A stretch of DNA of 64,000 nt from Phycisphaerae bacterium (lineage in GTDB: Bacteria > Planctomycetota > Phycisphaerae > SM23-33), in NCBI GenBank assembly GCA_030745875.1, contig JASLNT010000057.1, positions 1 through 64,000 of the forward strand. Direction: 5' to 3'. The translations under genes were made by a program, and so were the position numbers. The notes under the pieces were generated by a model. The model was not told the origin of the DNA. It made no database searches and worked only from the letters and a program-made list of their open reading frames with translations. Below, one piece after another: positions 27,202 to 35,464 of the stretch; the stretch's first letter is position 1; each line of letters opens with the position of its first letter.

Positions 27202-28485
27202 CTACCTTGCGGACATTTTCTTGCGGCCTTTCTGGATCGCGGTAAGTCGCGGTCCGGCCGTTAGTTCAAAGATCGCGTCGAACATCGCTTCGTGGGCGTC
27301 GGTGAATTCCTTGCCCCGCCTGCTCATCGCCGTCCTGGCCGTTCCGTACAGCTTCTTCTTACCGAATCCCTTGGTGGTCACACCGTTGAGGAACCACGCG
27401 AAGGATGGGATGAACTTCGGCAGGGGAGCGCCGGTGGCCATGATAAGCGCCATCGCTCCGACAACCGATCCGGTGTTGAAAAGCGTACCGATGGACGTCT
27501 TGGTGTGATCGCCGATCAGCGAACCGACCTTATTCGAGCCCGTGTCGATCGGAGGCCCTCCGCCCAGCATCACCGCGACTGAACCGTAGTCGTTTTTCAG
27601 GTCGCTGTTGGTGGTCATCGCGCCGAGGTTCACCCATTGCCCCACATAGGCGTGGCCGAGGAAACCGTCGTGATACTTGTTGGAGTATCCCTGGATGACG
27701 GACTCTTCGACCTCTCCGCCGATGCGGCAGAACGGGCCGATTGAGTTGCCTTCGCGGCACTTGGCTCCGAGCAGTATGGAGTTTTTGCCCACGTAGCACG
27801 GACCTTCAATTCGCGTGAAGGGATGGATCTCGACGTTTTCGTCGATGTAGATCGGACCGTGTTCGGCGTCGAATACGACCATCGGATGGACCACCGCGCC
27901 GGGCGCGATGAACACGTCCTTATCGCTTCCGCGGATTGCGTTGGGCTGCTCGACGGAGCCTTCGATTCCGCTTTGTCCCAGCGCTGCGAAGTCTACGGTG
28001 AGCTGGTCGGGATTCGCCAGCATCAGGTCCCAGGCGTAGTTCCACCTGGGCGTGTCGGCCTGGACGCTCGGGATTACTTCGCGAGCTTTCTCGATCCAGC
28101 TTGCGATGCAGTCTCCTTCGATCTTGTCCAGATCTTCCGAGCGGATCAGTGCGTGCAGCAGTGTTCCGTCTTCAGCGACAGCAATTTGGCTGGGCCCGTT
28201 TTGGTCTACGTCCAGCCCGTCTGCCTTGACGCATGCGTTCACCAGCAGCAGATCGTCGCCGCCCAGTTGTTCCGGATCGTTCACCGGCCGGTCGGTCTCC
28301 GTGCGGTATACGTCCGCCAGGTAGTCCGGTATGAAGCAGGCCGTGCTCGATGGTTTGGTCCTGGCGATGAGTTTCTCTGCGAGACTGGTTATACCGGTCC
28401 GCAGTTCGAACAGCGGTCTGCTAAGTCCGACCGGATCGAAGTTGCGCCTTGCGGCTGCATCGATATCCAGCAGTATCAGTTTCAA
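27202..28485 (-). CDS. GlmU-like sugar nucleotidyltransferase/acyltransferase
   Basis: This is a 427-residue protein. The N-terminal part (LKLILLDIDAAARRNFDPVG, then SRPLFELRTGITSLAEKL) matches the divergent nucleotidyltransferase-like domain seen in planctomycetes and Bacteroidetes. From about residue 200 it has left-handed beta-helix hexapeptide repeats (VFIAPGAVVHPMVVFDAE, IYIDENVEIHPFTRIEGP, VGKNSILLGAKC). The start is taken as TTG with AGGAG 9 nt upstream, which gives the usual family N-terminus. The next gene upstream is nagB, so a role in amino-sugar or UDP-GlcNAc metabolism is likely. Activity is inferred, not proven. Confidence 0.8.
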   Translation of the reverse strand: MKLILLDIDAAARRNFDPVGLSRPLFELRTGITSLAEKLIARTKPSSTACFIPDYLADVYRTETDRPVNDPEQLGGDDLLLVNACVKADGLDVDQNGPSQIAVAEDGTLLHALIRSEDLDKIEGDCIASWIEKAREVIPSVQADTPRWNYAWDLMLANPDQLTVDFAALGQSGIEGSVEQPNAIRGSDKDVFIAPGAVVHPMVVFDAEHGPIYIDENVEIHPFTRIEGPCYVGKNSILLGAKCREGNSIGPFCRIGGEVEESVIQGYSNKYHDGFLGHAYVGQWVNLGAMTTNSDLKNDYGSVAVMLGGGPPIDTGSNKVGSLIGDHTKTSIGTLFNTGSVVGAMALIMATGAPLPKFIPSFAWFLNGVTTKGFGKKKLYGTARTAMSRRGKEFTDAHEAMFDAIFELTAGPRLTAIQKGRKKMSAR

Positions 28486-28538
28486 TGCTCGTATCTCCTG
28501 TCTGTATTTGCGGTCGACAATCCGTCGAATGCTGCGGT

Positions 28539-29321
28539 TTACAGTCGCGGCGCGCCGGGTTTCATTTTCTGGATCCAGTTGTAGTACTCGGTCATTTCGA
28601 GTTTGCTGGCGGCCGGTACGTCCAGGAACGCCGTCACTTCCGGATGCATCTGCAGTGCGCTGGCGGTGTATTGGCTGCAAACTGCGCCTTCTATGGCGTG
28701 CTGTGCGGCTTCGGCTTTGTTTTCACCGTTGATCAGCAGAATGATCTCCTCGGCTTCGAGGATAGTTCCCACGCCCATGGTAATCGCGTAGATCGGGACA
28801 TCGTCGCGGTTCTCGAAGAATCGCGCGTTGTCGTCGATGGTCTGTTTCGCAAGCGTCTTCAATCGCGTGCGTGAACCGAGGCTGCTTCCCGGTTCGTTGA
28901 ATGCGATGTGCCCGTCGGAACCGATGCCCAGAACCTGCAGGTCGATCCCGCCGCAGTCTTCGATGCGCTGCTCGAACCACGCGCAGAACGCCGCATAGTT
29001 ATCCGTCGTGCCCGAGGGAACGTATACGTTCTGGGGCGGCACGTTGATGTGCTTGAACAGGTTCTCGTGCATGAAGTAGTGGTAGCTTTGCGGATGGCTG
29101 GGCGGTACGCCTACGTATTCGTCCAGGTTGAACGTCGTCACCTGCGAGAAATCCAGGCCCTCTTCGCGATGCATCCGGACGAGTTCCTGGTACATTCCCT
29201 GGGGCGTCGATCCGGTCGCCAGACCGAGGACGGCGTTGGGTTTGGTGTTCAGCACATCCGCTACTCGCTTTGCGGCGGCGATGCTCATCTCTTCGTACGT
29301 TTCTTTAATGTGAACTTCCAC
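28539..29321 (-). CDS. nagB: Glucosamine-6-phosphate deaminase
   Basis: This 260-residue enzyme converts glucosamine 6-phosphate to fructose 6-phosphate and ammonia. Signatures are LGLATGSTPQGMYQEL, FNLDEYVGV with the catalytic Asp, LGIGSDGHIAFNEPGSS with the acid/base His, and the lid near TRLKTLAKQT. GTG is the start, with AAGGAG 9 nt upstream. The length agrees with short bacterial NagB. It lies 53 nt before the GlmU-like gene on the same strand. Confidence 0.96.
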   Translation of the reverse strand: MEVHIKETYEEMSIAAAKRVADVLNTKPNAVLGLATGSTPQGMYQELVRMHREEGLDFSQVTTFNLDEYVGVPPSHPQSYHYFMHENLFKHINVPPQNVYVPSGTTDNYAAFCAWFEQRIEDCGGIDLQVLGIGSDGHIAFNEPGSSLGSRTRLKTLAKQTIDDNARFFENRDDVPIYAITMGVGTILEAEEIILLINGENKAEAAQHAIEGAVCSQYTASALQMHPEVTAFLDVPAASKLEMTEYYNWIQKMKPGAPRL

Positions 29322-29460
29322 GTTCGGTGTCTCCTTGGTTCAGTCGGATTGCAGCCGGCAGTTACAGTACCGACGGCTGGCTGATGGCAAAACTTCAGAG
29401 ATACTAACCGCCCGAGCGTGCGGAAGCAAGATTTGTGGCGCATATCGCAAAGATTGTTCG

Positions 29461-29478
29461 AAAAACCGCGCCCCGCGG
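29461..29478 (-). terminator. Rho-independent terminator after the PilX-like gene
   Basis: On the minus strand CCGCG-GGG-CGCGG is followed at once by TTTTT, 28 nt beyond the stop codon. The stem is short but GC-only. Confidence 0.7.
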
Positions 29479-29505
29479 AGACCGATATGTCGCGCCCAAA
29501 TCGTC

Positions 29506-30927
29506 CTAAGGTACTGCTTCAGCGTAAGAACCGCTGATTATCTCGAACAATGAGGTGTATTTGAATCCCGTGGGCAAATTGTCGTCGTCCTGGCGGTTTA
29601 TGGTGATTTTCGTGTTCCCGCGCAGCAGCATCGGCAGATCCGCCAGGCCGAGGACCATGCCCGTAAGCTCTCCGCCAAGGGTCGTGTTGCCCTTGAATGT
29701 GAGCTGGTCGGCCGCTATCAGACCGTCAATGCCCTTGTTATTGCCCGAAAACGTCACCCCGAAACCGGGCGCCAGGATCGCAGTGCCCACGTGCTCCTTG
29801 ACGGCTAGGAATTCAGCAGTATCCGGAAGCATGCTGACGCCCGGTACTTCAACGTTCCCGTTGAATGTCAGTTGATTGCCCGATATGGGCAGCGAACCGC
29901 CGTCTGAAGTGACGATAAACCCGTTTACCACCAGATTCCCGTTGAATTTCACTTTGTTCGGTGCTTCGATGTAGATAATGCCGTTTATCGTCACGTTGCC
30001 GTTGAAGGTTGGGTTGGCGCTGGGCAGGACGTGTACGTTCTCGAAAGTCTTGTTACCGTTGGTGTTGGTCGAGCTTGTGATCTCGGTGGTCGTAAGCGCC
30101 GGAAAGGGCGTCAGGTCGAACTCGGGGAACTCCGGTTCGCTCTGGTCCAGATGCGTGTGCTCGGCGAAGATAATGTCGGTGTCGGTCTCGCCGGCGACCT
30201 CCACGTTGCCCGTAAGGTTGATCGTGCTGATGTCGTCGGCGGTTGCGTAAAGATCGCCGGCGACCTGGGCGTTTCCGTTGGCTTTTATCACTGTCGCATC
30301 GTCAGCGGCGGAGAATATGCTGGCGTCCCCCGCTTCGCTCATCGAGAGAATTTTGGCGTTTCCGGAGATTTCGATCGAGCCTTTGGACGCTATTCCGTAG
30401 TCGAACAGCGGCGGGCGGGCCGGTTTCAGACGCACATCCAGCGAAACCGACCGCGACATGCCGCCCGACGTTCCCACAACGGAAAGGCGACATTGCTGAT
30501 TGCCTTCCCCGTCCGGGCTCAGGCGGGTGATCACGCACGCAAACGAGGCGTCTTCGAACGTGATAGTCGGTATTGTGACAGTGTTGTCGGTGCTTGAGAC
30601 CGTCGAACCGTTCAGATTCGGGGTATCGTTTAGAACATCGCCCAGAGCTGTGGACAAATTGCCCGTTAATGTATCGTAAGTGGTGTCTGTGGGGAGGTTT
30701 GCGCCGGAGATGCTCTGGAGCATGAACTGCAGACCGCTCTCAGCGGCTGTCTGGGCGTTGAAAGCTTTCCGCATGTTCTCGACGCGAGCGAGGTTTAAGC
30801 TGGTTCCAGATGATATCGCCACCGCCAGACTCGTGCACAACGCCAACATCACCAGCGCCAGCACATACGCCATTCCGCGGCGCAACGGCCTATTAGATAG
30901 TAAGTTGCAGTTCGCCCTCCGCACCAT
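29506..30927 (-). CDS. PilX-type pilus-assembly-like surface protein
   Basis: This is a 473-residue protein. The N-terminus LRRGMAYVLALVMLALCTSLAVAISSG followed by NMRKAFNAQTAAESGLQFML is the membrane helix and amphipathic helix of PilX/minor-pilin-like proteins. The rest is a long beta-rich region with about ten repeats built on FNGNV/TFNGNVTINGxIYI, likely a beta-helix. The ATG with GAGG 6 nt upstream was preferred to a GTG four codons earlier. It would sit in the inner membrane or be assembled outside it. A T-rich terminator follows. There are no other pilus genes in the window. Confidence 0.7.
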   Translation of the reverse strand: MVRRANCNLLSNRPLRRGMAYVLALVMLALCTSLAVAISSGTSLNLARVENMRKAFNAQTAAESGLQFMLQSISGANLPTDTTYDTLTGNLSTALGDVLNDTPNLNGSTVSSTDNTVTIPTITFEDASFACVITRLSPDGEGNQQCRLSVVGTSGGMSRSVSLDVRLKPARPPLFDYGIASKGSIEISGNAKILSMSEAGDASIFSAADDATVIKANGNAQVAGDLYATADDISTINLTGNVEVAGETDTDIIFAEHTHLDQSEPEFPEFDLTPFPALTTTEITSSTNTNGNKTFENVHVLPSANPTFNGNVTINGIIYIEAPNKVKFNGNLVVNGFIVTSDGGSLPISGNQLTFNGNVEVPGVSMLPDTAEFLAVKEHVGTAILAPGFGVTFSGNNKGIDGLIAADQLTFKGNTTLGGELTGMVLGLADLPMLLRGNTKITINRQDDDNLPTGFKYTSLFEIISGSYAEAVP

Positions 30928-31041
30928 ATTATACCTCACTCCGCTTATATGCAGTTTACGATTGAATCCACATAAAAAACAGTCCGACCGCTCATAGTCT
31001 AATCGGCAGGATACGCCCCGTGCTGAGATAGCTTATTGCTT

Positions 31042-32271
31042 TTACGAGCGTTTCTTAGCCCCTGATCCAACCGCTTTCCCGCCCTTGAGCAGCACAAACG
31101 CTGCAAACAGGCGTTTTTTCATCGGTACTGCAATCGCTTTTCCGTCGTAAGCGCCGCTGATCACAGGTTCACCGTAGAAGTCCCGCGGGTCGATCAGGCG
31201 ATACGCATCGCCCGGTTTCAGGATACGTTTGAGATTCTTCGCATCCAGGCGCACATCATCGCCCGTCCAGTTGCAGATCGCGACGTTCGCACGATTCGCA
31301 TCGTACTTGTTGGCCCGCACGATGATTATCGGCGGGGTTTTGGCGGGGATCTTCGCGTTGGCGGGCAGCACGGTGTTCCCCGAGCGGACCGCCTTTTTGT
31401 AACGCACGATGCTCAATCCCCCGCCGACGATGATATTGTCCCGCACGATGCAGCCTTCGTTGTGCGGCGCGTTGTACCCTATCTGCATCGACACGCCATA
31501 CAGCACGTTTTCGGTTACCGTGATCCCCCTGCTGGCCCGCCCCCCGCCGACAAGGAACCTCGCCCCGTTGTAGGCGATATTGCCCGTGATAACGTAGTTG
31601 TCCACCCAGGCCCGCTTCGATCCGTAAGCGTGCATGGTCTGCCCATACCCGCCGGTCATTATGCAGTCCGAGATCGTCTTGATCCCTTCTGCGTTCTGGG
31701 TGTATATCGCGTGCCCGTGCCCGCGGTCCGGGCCCTTCCACCCGTTGTCGTAAATGATGCAGCCGTGTACTTCGCTGTCGGTCGATCCTTTCCACCAGCT
31801 TATCCCCTGGGCGTTATCGTGGATCACCAGGTTAATGAACTTGCATCCCTTGCCCGAGTAAACGTTCAGCCCGCCCCATGGACGAGCGTAACTCTTGGGA
31901 TGCGACCCGCCCTCGCTCAGCACGCGCGACGGACCGCCGGGCAGATTCTCCGAAACAATAATCTCCAGATCGCGAATCTGCAGATACGTTGACGGCGCCT
32001 TAACAGAAAGCCCGCCATCGATAGTAACCCGCTTAGCGCCAGCGGCCCGAACGATCACGGGTTTGCCTTTGGCGCCGGTGAGCTTAACTTCGAACCCCGC
32101 CGACCCCGACTTGCGATTCGCGAATTTGTAGACCCCCTCGCCGATCCAGACAGTATCGCCAGCTTTGATTTCCTTCCGCCCGCCCAAAGCGGACGCCAAA
32201 TCCCAGCGGCGCTTAACCGATCCGTCACCACCGGCCGCACCATCAACACCAACAAACCAATCCCCCGCCAT
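31042..32271 (-). pseudogene. Right-handed beta-helix protein lacking its signal peptide
   Basis: This is a 409-codon frame for a parallel beta-helix (pectate-lyase-like) protein. The mature-domain start DWFVGVDGAAGGDGS and WDLASALGG, then IKAGDTVWIGEGVY, are typical, and repeated DN/GN turns follow (VIHDNAQGIS, IIYDNGWKG, YVITGNIAYNG, VRDNIIVGGG). Relatives carry a signal peptide just before this point. Here only two residues precede the domain, there is no ribosome-binding site, and the DNA upstream belongs to an HTH regulator in another frame. It is probably a deletion product that is no longer exported. Confidence 0.6.
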
Positions 32272-32372
32272 CCGGCGCGGTCGGCAAGGTCTTCCTGGGT
32301 CAGCCCCAAATCCCTGCGCAACTTGCTTACAACAGCCCCAAAGGCCTCGAGCATCCGTTCATCCGACTCCAT
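32268..32372 (-). pseudogene. Truncated XRE-family HTH regulator
   Basis: The frame reads MESDERMLEAFGAVVSKLRR and then DLGLTQEDLADRAGW, the first two helices of an XRE/Cro DNA-binding domain. It then leaves the family abruptly at the point where the beta-helix frame begins. The recognition helix and the rest of the repressor are missing. The frame runs on as unrelated residues inside the beta-helix gene. Confidence 0.65.
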
Positions 32373-32697
32373 GGCGGTAGCATCCTTTCCCGTAGACAAT
32401 TGGTCCACGGACAATGAGTCACATTGGGTATTTGTGGTGAATTTAGATGGGAGGGAGGGGCGGGGTGGAATGATGAAGACTACAGCGGAGAACGAGTTGG
32501 AACCGTCGCTCCGCGACGAGTGAAAGCGGCGGGGGCTCGCCGCAGTCCAAAACCCTCCCGCCGTCTTTGTCGTTCACTTGGGAGTTGGGCGTTTCTTGTT
32601 GGCTGATGAATGTTCGAACATCTTCTTGAGCAGGTGATCAGGAGAGCAGTAGACCGCAGGAGAACGGATAATCTCCTACTCTGTGAGCGATGCTCGC
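32373..32697. other. Gene-free stretch
   Basis: I see no supported gene in this 325-nt stretch. It contains an AGGAGA/TCTCCT inverted pair near its right end and no RNA gene that I can recognise. It includes the presumed promoter of the truncated HTH regulator. Confidence 0.4.
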
Positions 32698-32702
32698 TCA
32701 CA
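32682..32702 (-). terminator. Hairpin at the cytochrome stop codon
   Basis: TGTGAGCG and CGCTCACA pair around a 5-nt loop and include the stop codon of the octaheme cytochrome gene. No T tract follows, so a role in mRNA stability is as likely as termination. Confidence 0.45.
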
Positions 32703-33780
32703 TATCCATATCCATCCCGTCAGGTTTTGTGGTGGGTTTGGCGTTTGGATCCACGTCATAGCCGTCTTTCCAGATTAACTTCCTGGTCTTTTTGTCCCAC
32801 TTTCTGACGCGGTCCGGGACGCTGTGCCTCCCGTGACAGTCTGTGCAGTATTTCTTGTCTTGGGCGGCTGGGGCGGATGCGAACCAGGCCTTGTGGGATG
32901 TGACCTTTTTGAGCTTCTTTTCGGAGTGGCAGCCTTTCTTTCCGCAGGCGACGTTGATCTGGTCCTTGGCGTACATTATGTCCGGAGGCGTCTCGCCGGA
33001 TTCGTCGTCGACGTGGGGCTGGGACTTGCCATGACAGTCGACGCATCCGATATTGACGCTCGCGTGGCGGACGATGAGCGGTTCTTTCTCTCTCTCGAGG
33101 TACATGTGACAGTCGTAGCAGTAGGAGTTGTCGGCCTTGTCGTAGAACTCCGGCTCGGGCGGGGGCGGTTCGGGCGAGTGCATGCGGTTGTGGCAAGCGA
33201 CGCAGGCGTACGTTCGCGTGTCGATTTCGTTTAGGGCGATTGAGTGTACGGATCCGACCGCGGGCGTTGACGACTTTGCGGCGAGCTTGTTGTGACAGTG
33301 GGTGCAGCGCTCGTTGGACAGTGTGTCCAGCACGAGTTTGCGCGATTTCTGCTCGTCAAATTTCCCGAAGAAATGGACCCATCCGTGCCCGGAGCCCTTT
33401 GATATTTTGCCCCAGACATGTGCGAAAGTGTCTTCTCTGGGGGGCAGGTGACATTTGATGCAGCCGACCGTCACTCCGCTGTCGTTAATGTAATGCGTCG
33501 ACGCCGACCAGCGATCGTAGACGCCCTGCATTTCGTGGCACATTGTGCATGCGTCAGGCTCGCCGAACGGTTCGGACAGCTCCAGCGTCAGCAGCGCTGC
33601 GCCCAGTATCACCGCGGGCGTCAGTAGCGAGATGCGCCATTTCCTGATGAGAATCAGGAGCAGCCATGGGAGTACTCCGAAGCACTTGTACAGGACTTTA
33701 TTCAGGAACATTCGCCCATGGTCCGGCCGCTTCTCGGAGTTCTTGTTATTCTGTTCGTGATCGTTGGGGGCGTCTGGCAT
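32698..33780 (-). CDS. Octaheme NapC/NirT-like cytochrome c
   Basis: This is a 360-residue membrane-anchored cytochrome. One or two membrane segments at about 35-67 precede the heme region, which opens like NrfH/NapC (EPDACTMCHEMQGVYDRWSAS, then VGCIKCHLPP). Eight heme sites are visible: CTMCH, CIKCH, CTHCH, CVACH, CYDCH, CVDCH, one CX4CH (CGKKGCH) and CTDCH. A Pro/Glu linker (PEPPPPEPEF) splits the N-terminal four from the rest. It probably passes electrons from quinol to a periplasmic reductase. nrfHA lies 3 kb away on the same strand, separated by an oxidoreductase gene. The end reads MDMDM. Confidence 0.88.
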   Translation of the reverse strand: MPDAPNDHEQNNKNSEKRPDHGRMFLNKVLYKCFGVLPWLLLILIRKWRISLLTPAVILGAALLTLELSEPFGEPDACTMCHEMQGVYDRWSASTHYINDSGVTVGCIKCHLPPREDTFAHVWGKISKGSGHGWVHFFGKFDEQKSRKLVLDTLSNERCTHCHNKLAAKSSTPAVGSVHSIALNEIDTRTYACVACHNRMHSPEPPPPEPEFYDKADNSYCYDCHMYLEREKEPLIVRHASVNIGCVDCHGKSQPHVDDESGETPPDIMYAKDQINVACGKKGCHSEKKLKKVTSHKAWFASAPAAQDKKYCTDCHGRHSVPDRVRKWDKKTRKLIWKDGYDVDPNAKPTTKPDGMDMDM

Positions 33781-33873
33781 GTTTTTGGGCTCCCGGGAAA
33801 ACCTAACGGCGCCGGCCGCTAAATAGGGTGACGGGGCGCGGGCGTCGGTTGGATGCGGATTCTAACCGGTATT

Positions 33874-33914
33874 ACAAAAACAGGCAACGACTAACAGAAG
33901 TCAGCCGTTGCCTG
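33874..33914 (-). terminator. Rho-independent terminator after the Tat oxidoreductase gene
   Basis: On the minus strand CAGGCAACG ... CGTTGCCTG forms a 9-bp stem, extended by an inner CTGAC/GTTAG pairing, and is followed by TTTTTG. It lies about 90 nt after the stop codon. It is the clearest terminator in the window. Confidence 0.85.
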
Positions 33915-34005
33915 CAAGTTGTAAAGTCGTAGTTGTCAGTCTTAGTCGTTGACCGGGCCGTTGACTTTCGCCAATTGCCAATCGCCAACTCCCAATTGCC
34001 AAGCC

Positions 34006-35091
34006 TTATACGTACTCCCACTTCCTCAGCCAGTCGTATTCGGGCGGGAGGTTTGCGAGAGTTTCGGCTCCGAGTTTCCGGATTTCGGCGGTTTCCTTGG
34101 CGGTGAGAGCTTTCTTGAGCTCCTTTATCGCCAAAGCCATGTTGTCGACCTCTTCGGGGCACGCCAGGCCCGGGATCGGCGCGGTGATCGCGGGGTTGGA
34201 GAGAATGTATCGTATGGTGAGGCGTGCGCGGGCTGCTTTCTCTTCGGGGGTCTTGATGCCCTTGAACAGCGAGTTGCTGCCGAACGGTTTGATTCCGAAG
34301 GTTCCGATATCGTGGTCGCGGACGGCTTTGAAGAGAGAGTCTTTGGGCATCTCCTTGGTCTGGGCCGAGTACGGGAACAGGACGACCTGGAAGTGCTTGG
34401 GATACGTTTCAGCCAGGTGCTTCAACCACTTGCGATTGTGTGACGACACGCCGGTGAAGCGGGCCTTGCCCTGCTTCTTGGCGATCTCGAATGCCTTGAT
34501 GAATTCGAGTTCGTCGGCCTCTGTGTGTCCCTTTCCGCTGTCGGCCACCAGGCGCCAGACGTCGACGTATTCGACCTGGGCCATTTTGAGACCCTCTTCG
34601 AACTTCTTGAGGATGGCGTCGGCTTTTCTGTATTTTGCGTTTCTCGGGCAGTGTGGCCACATCGCAAAGCCCATGTACATTTTGTCGCGTCGGCCTTTGA
34701 GTGCGGGCCCGTATACGGAGATCTCGCCCATGGTGCATGCGTCTACGTAGTTAATGCCCTTCTCCATGCATCGGGTCAGGACGTCGTAGCGATTCTTGCA
34801 GAGGATCTTCTTGAGTTCGGGGTCTTTGGGCGGTCCGTACGGGGGGATCTTCTTACCGGTGACCTCGGCGACGCGCTTCCAGTGCCCGCCCAGGCATACC
34901 GCAGAGACCCACAGGCCGGTATTGCCCAGGCGTCGGTACTCCATCTCGGGGTTGTGGCTGCGTGTCTTCTTGATGGTGTCGGTGTCGGCGGCCTGGGCGG
35001 TGAAATTACCTCCGAGCCCGGCGGCCACACATCCGGCGGCTACGGCGCTGTTGCGGATGAATTCGCGTCTGTTGATTCCCTTGTCGGCCAT
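34006..35091 (-). CDS. Tat-exported aldo/keto reductase-fold protein
   Basis: This is a 361-residue protein. The twin-arginine signal NRREFIRNSAVAAGCVAAGLG ends near AQA, so it is exported folded. The barrel begins EYRRLGNTGLWVSAVCLGG and follows the aldo/keto reductase pattern (GINYVDACTMG, ARFTGVSSHN, IPGLACPEEVDNM). Asp and Tyr of the catalytic tetrad can be placed. The Lys position reads YMGFAMW and the His position EYVDVWRL, so two catalytic residues seem lost. Secreted relatives are frequent in planctomycetes and their reaction is unknown. It may act on, or scaffold, something other than an NADPH reduction. Confidence 0.85.
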   Translation of the reverse strand: MADKGINRREFIRNSAVAAGCVAAGLGGNFTAQAADTDTIKKTRSHNPEMEYRRLGNTGLWVSAVCLGGHWKRVAEVTGKKIPPYGPPKDPELKKILCKNRYDVLTRCMEKGINYVDACTMGEISVYGPALKGRRDKMYMGFAMWPHCPRNAKYRKADAILKKFEEGLKMAQVEYVDVWRLVADSGKGHTEADELEFIKAFEIAKKQGKARFTGVSSHNRKWLKHLAETYPKHFQVVLFPYSAQTKEMPKDSLFKAVRDHDIGTFGIKPFGSNSLFKGIKTPEEKAARARLTIRYILSNPAITAPIPGLACPEEVDNMALAIKELKKALTAKETAEIRKLGAETLANLPPEYDWLRKWEYV

Positions 35092-35166
35092 GAAGATGCT
35101 CCTTGTGTTCGGTTCCGCGGACGGTCGATGGCGCCCGGCGCCGGATAGCTCGCGTAATGTTTCTAT

Positions 35167-35195
35167 ATTCTAGGCTGGACGGTCAGCGCATGCAA
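35167..35195 (-). promoter_or_regulatory. Putative promoter of the Tat oxidoreductase gene
   Basis: On the minus strand TTGCAT, 17 nt and TAGAAT lie about 75 nt before the start codon. The -35 is identical to that proposed for galE. Confidence 0.5.
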
Positions 35196-35464
35196 ACAGT
35201 TTCGGCACGGAAGGGCGTGCGGGATTAGGCGTTTGGCGCCGATCCGCGGGCGCTGATACGCGGGCGGCGGGCAATACGTCACACCCGCCGGGCCTGTGAC
35301 ATACGAATTCAGCGGGTTGCTAGAGGAAATGTGAGAGACGGAGCGGCCGTAAGTACTGGGACAATAAGCAGTTGCAGCAGGAGGCAGCCGCGACTGTGCG
35401 AGTGACCGCTCAACGGGAGCGCATGTGACACCTGTGAACCAAATGTGAACCTGCCGACTCGGGC
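35196..35464. other. Rest of the gap between oxidoreductase and nrfA
   Basis: This gap holds no gene that I can support. GC-rich inverted patches lie near its left side and ATGTGA is repeated near the right end. No clear terminator for nrfA is visible. Confidence 0.35.
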
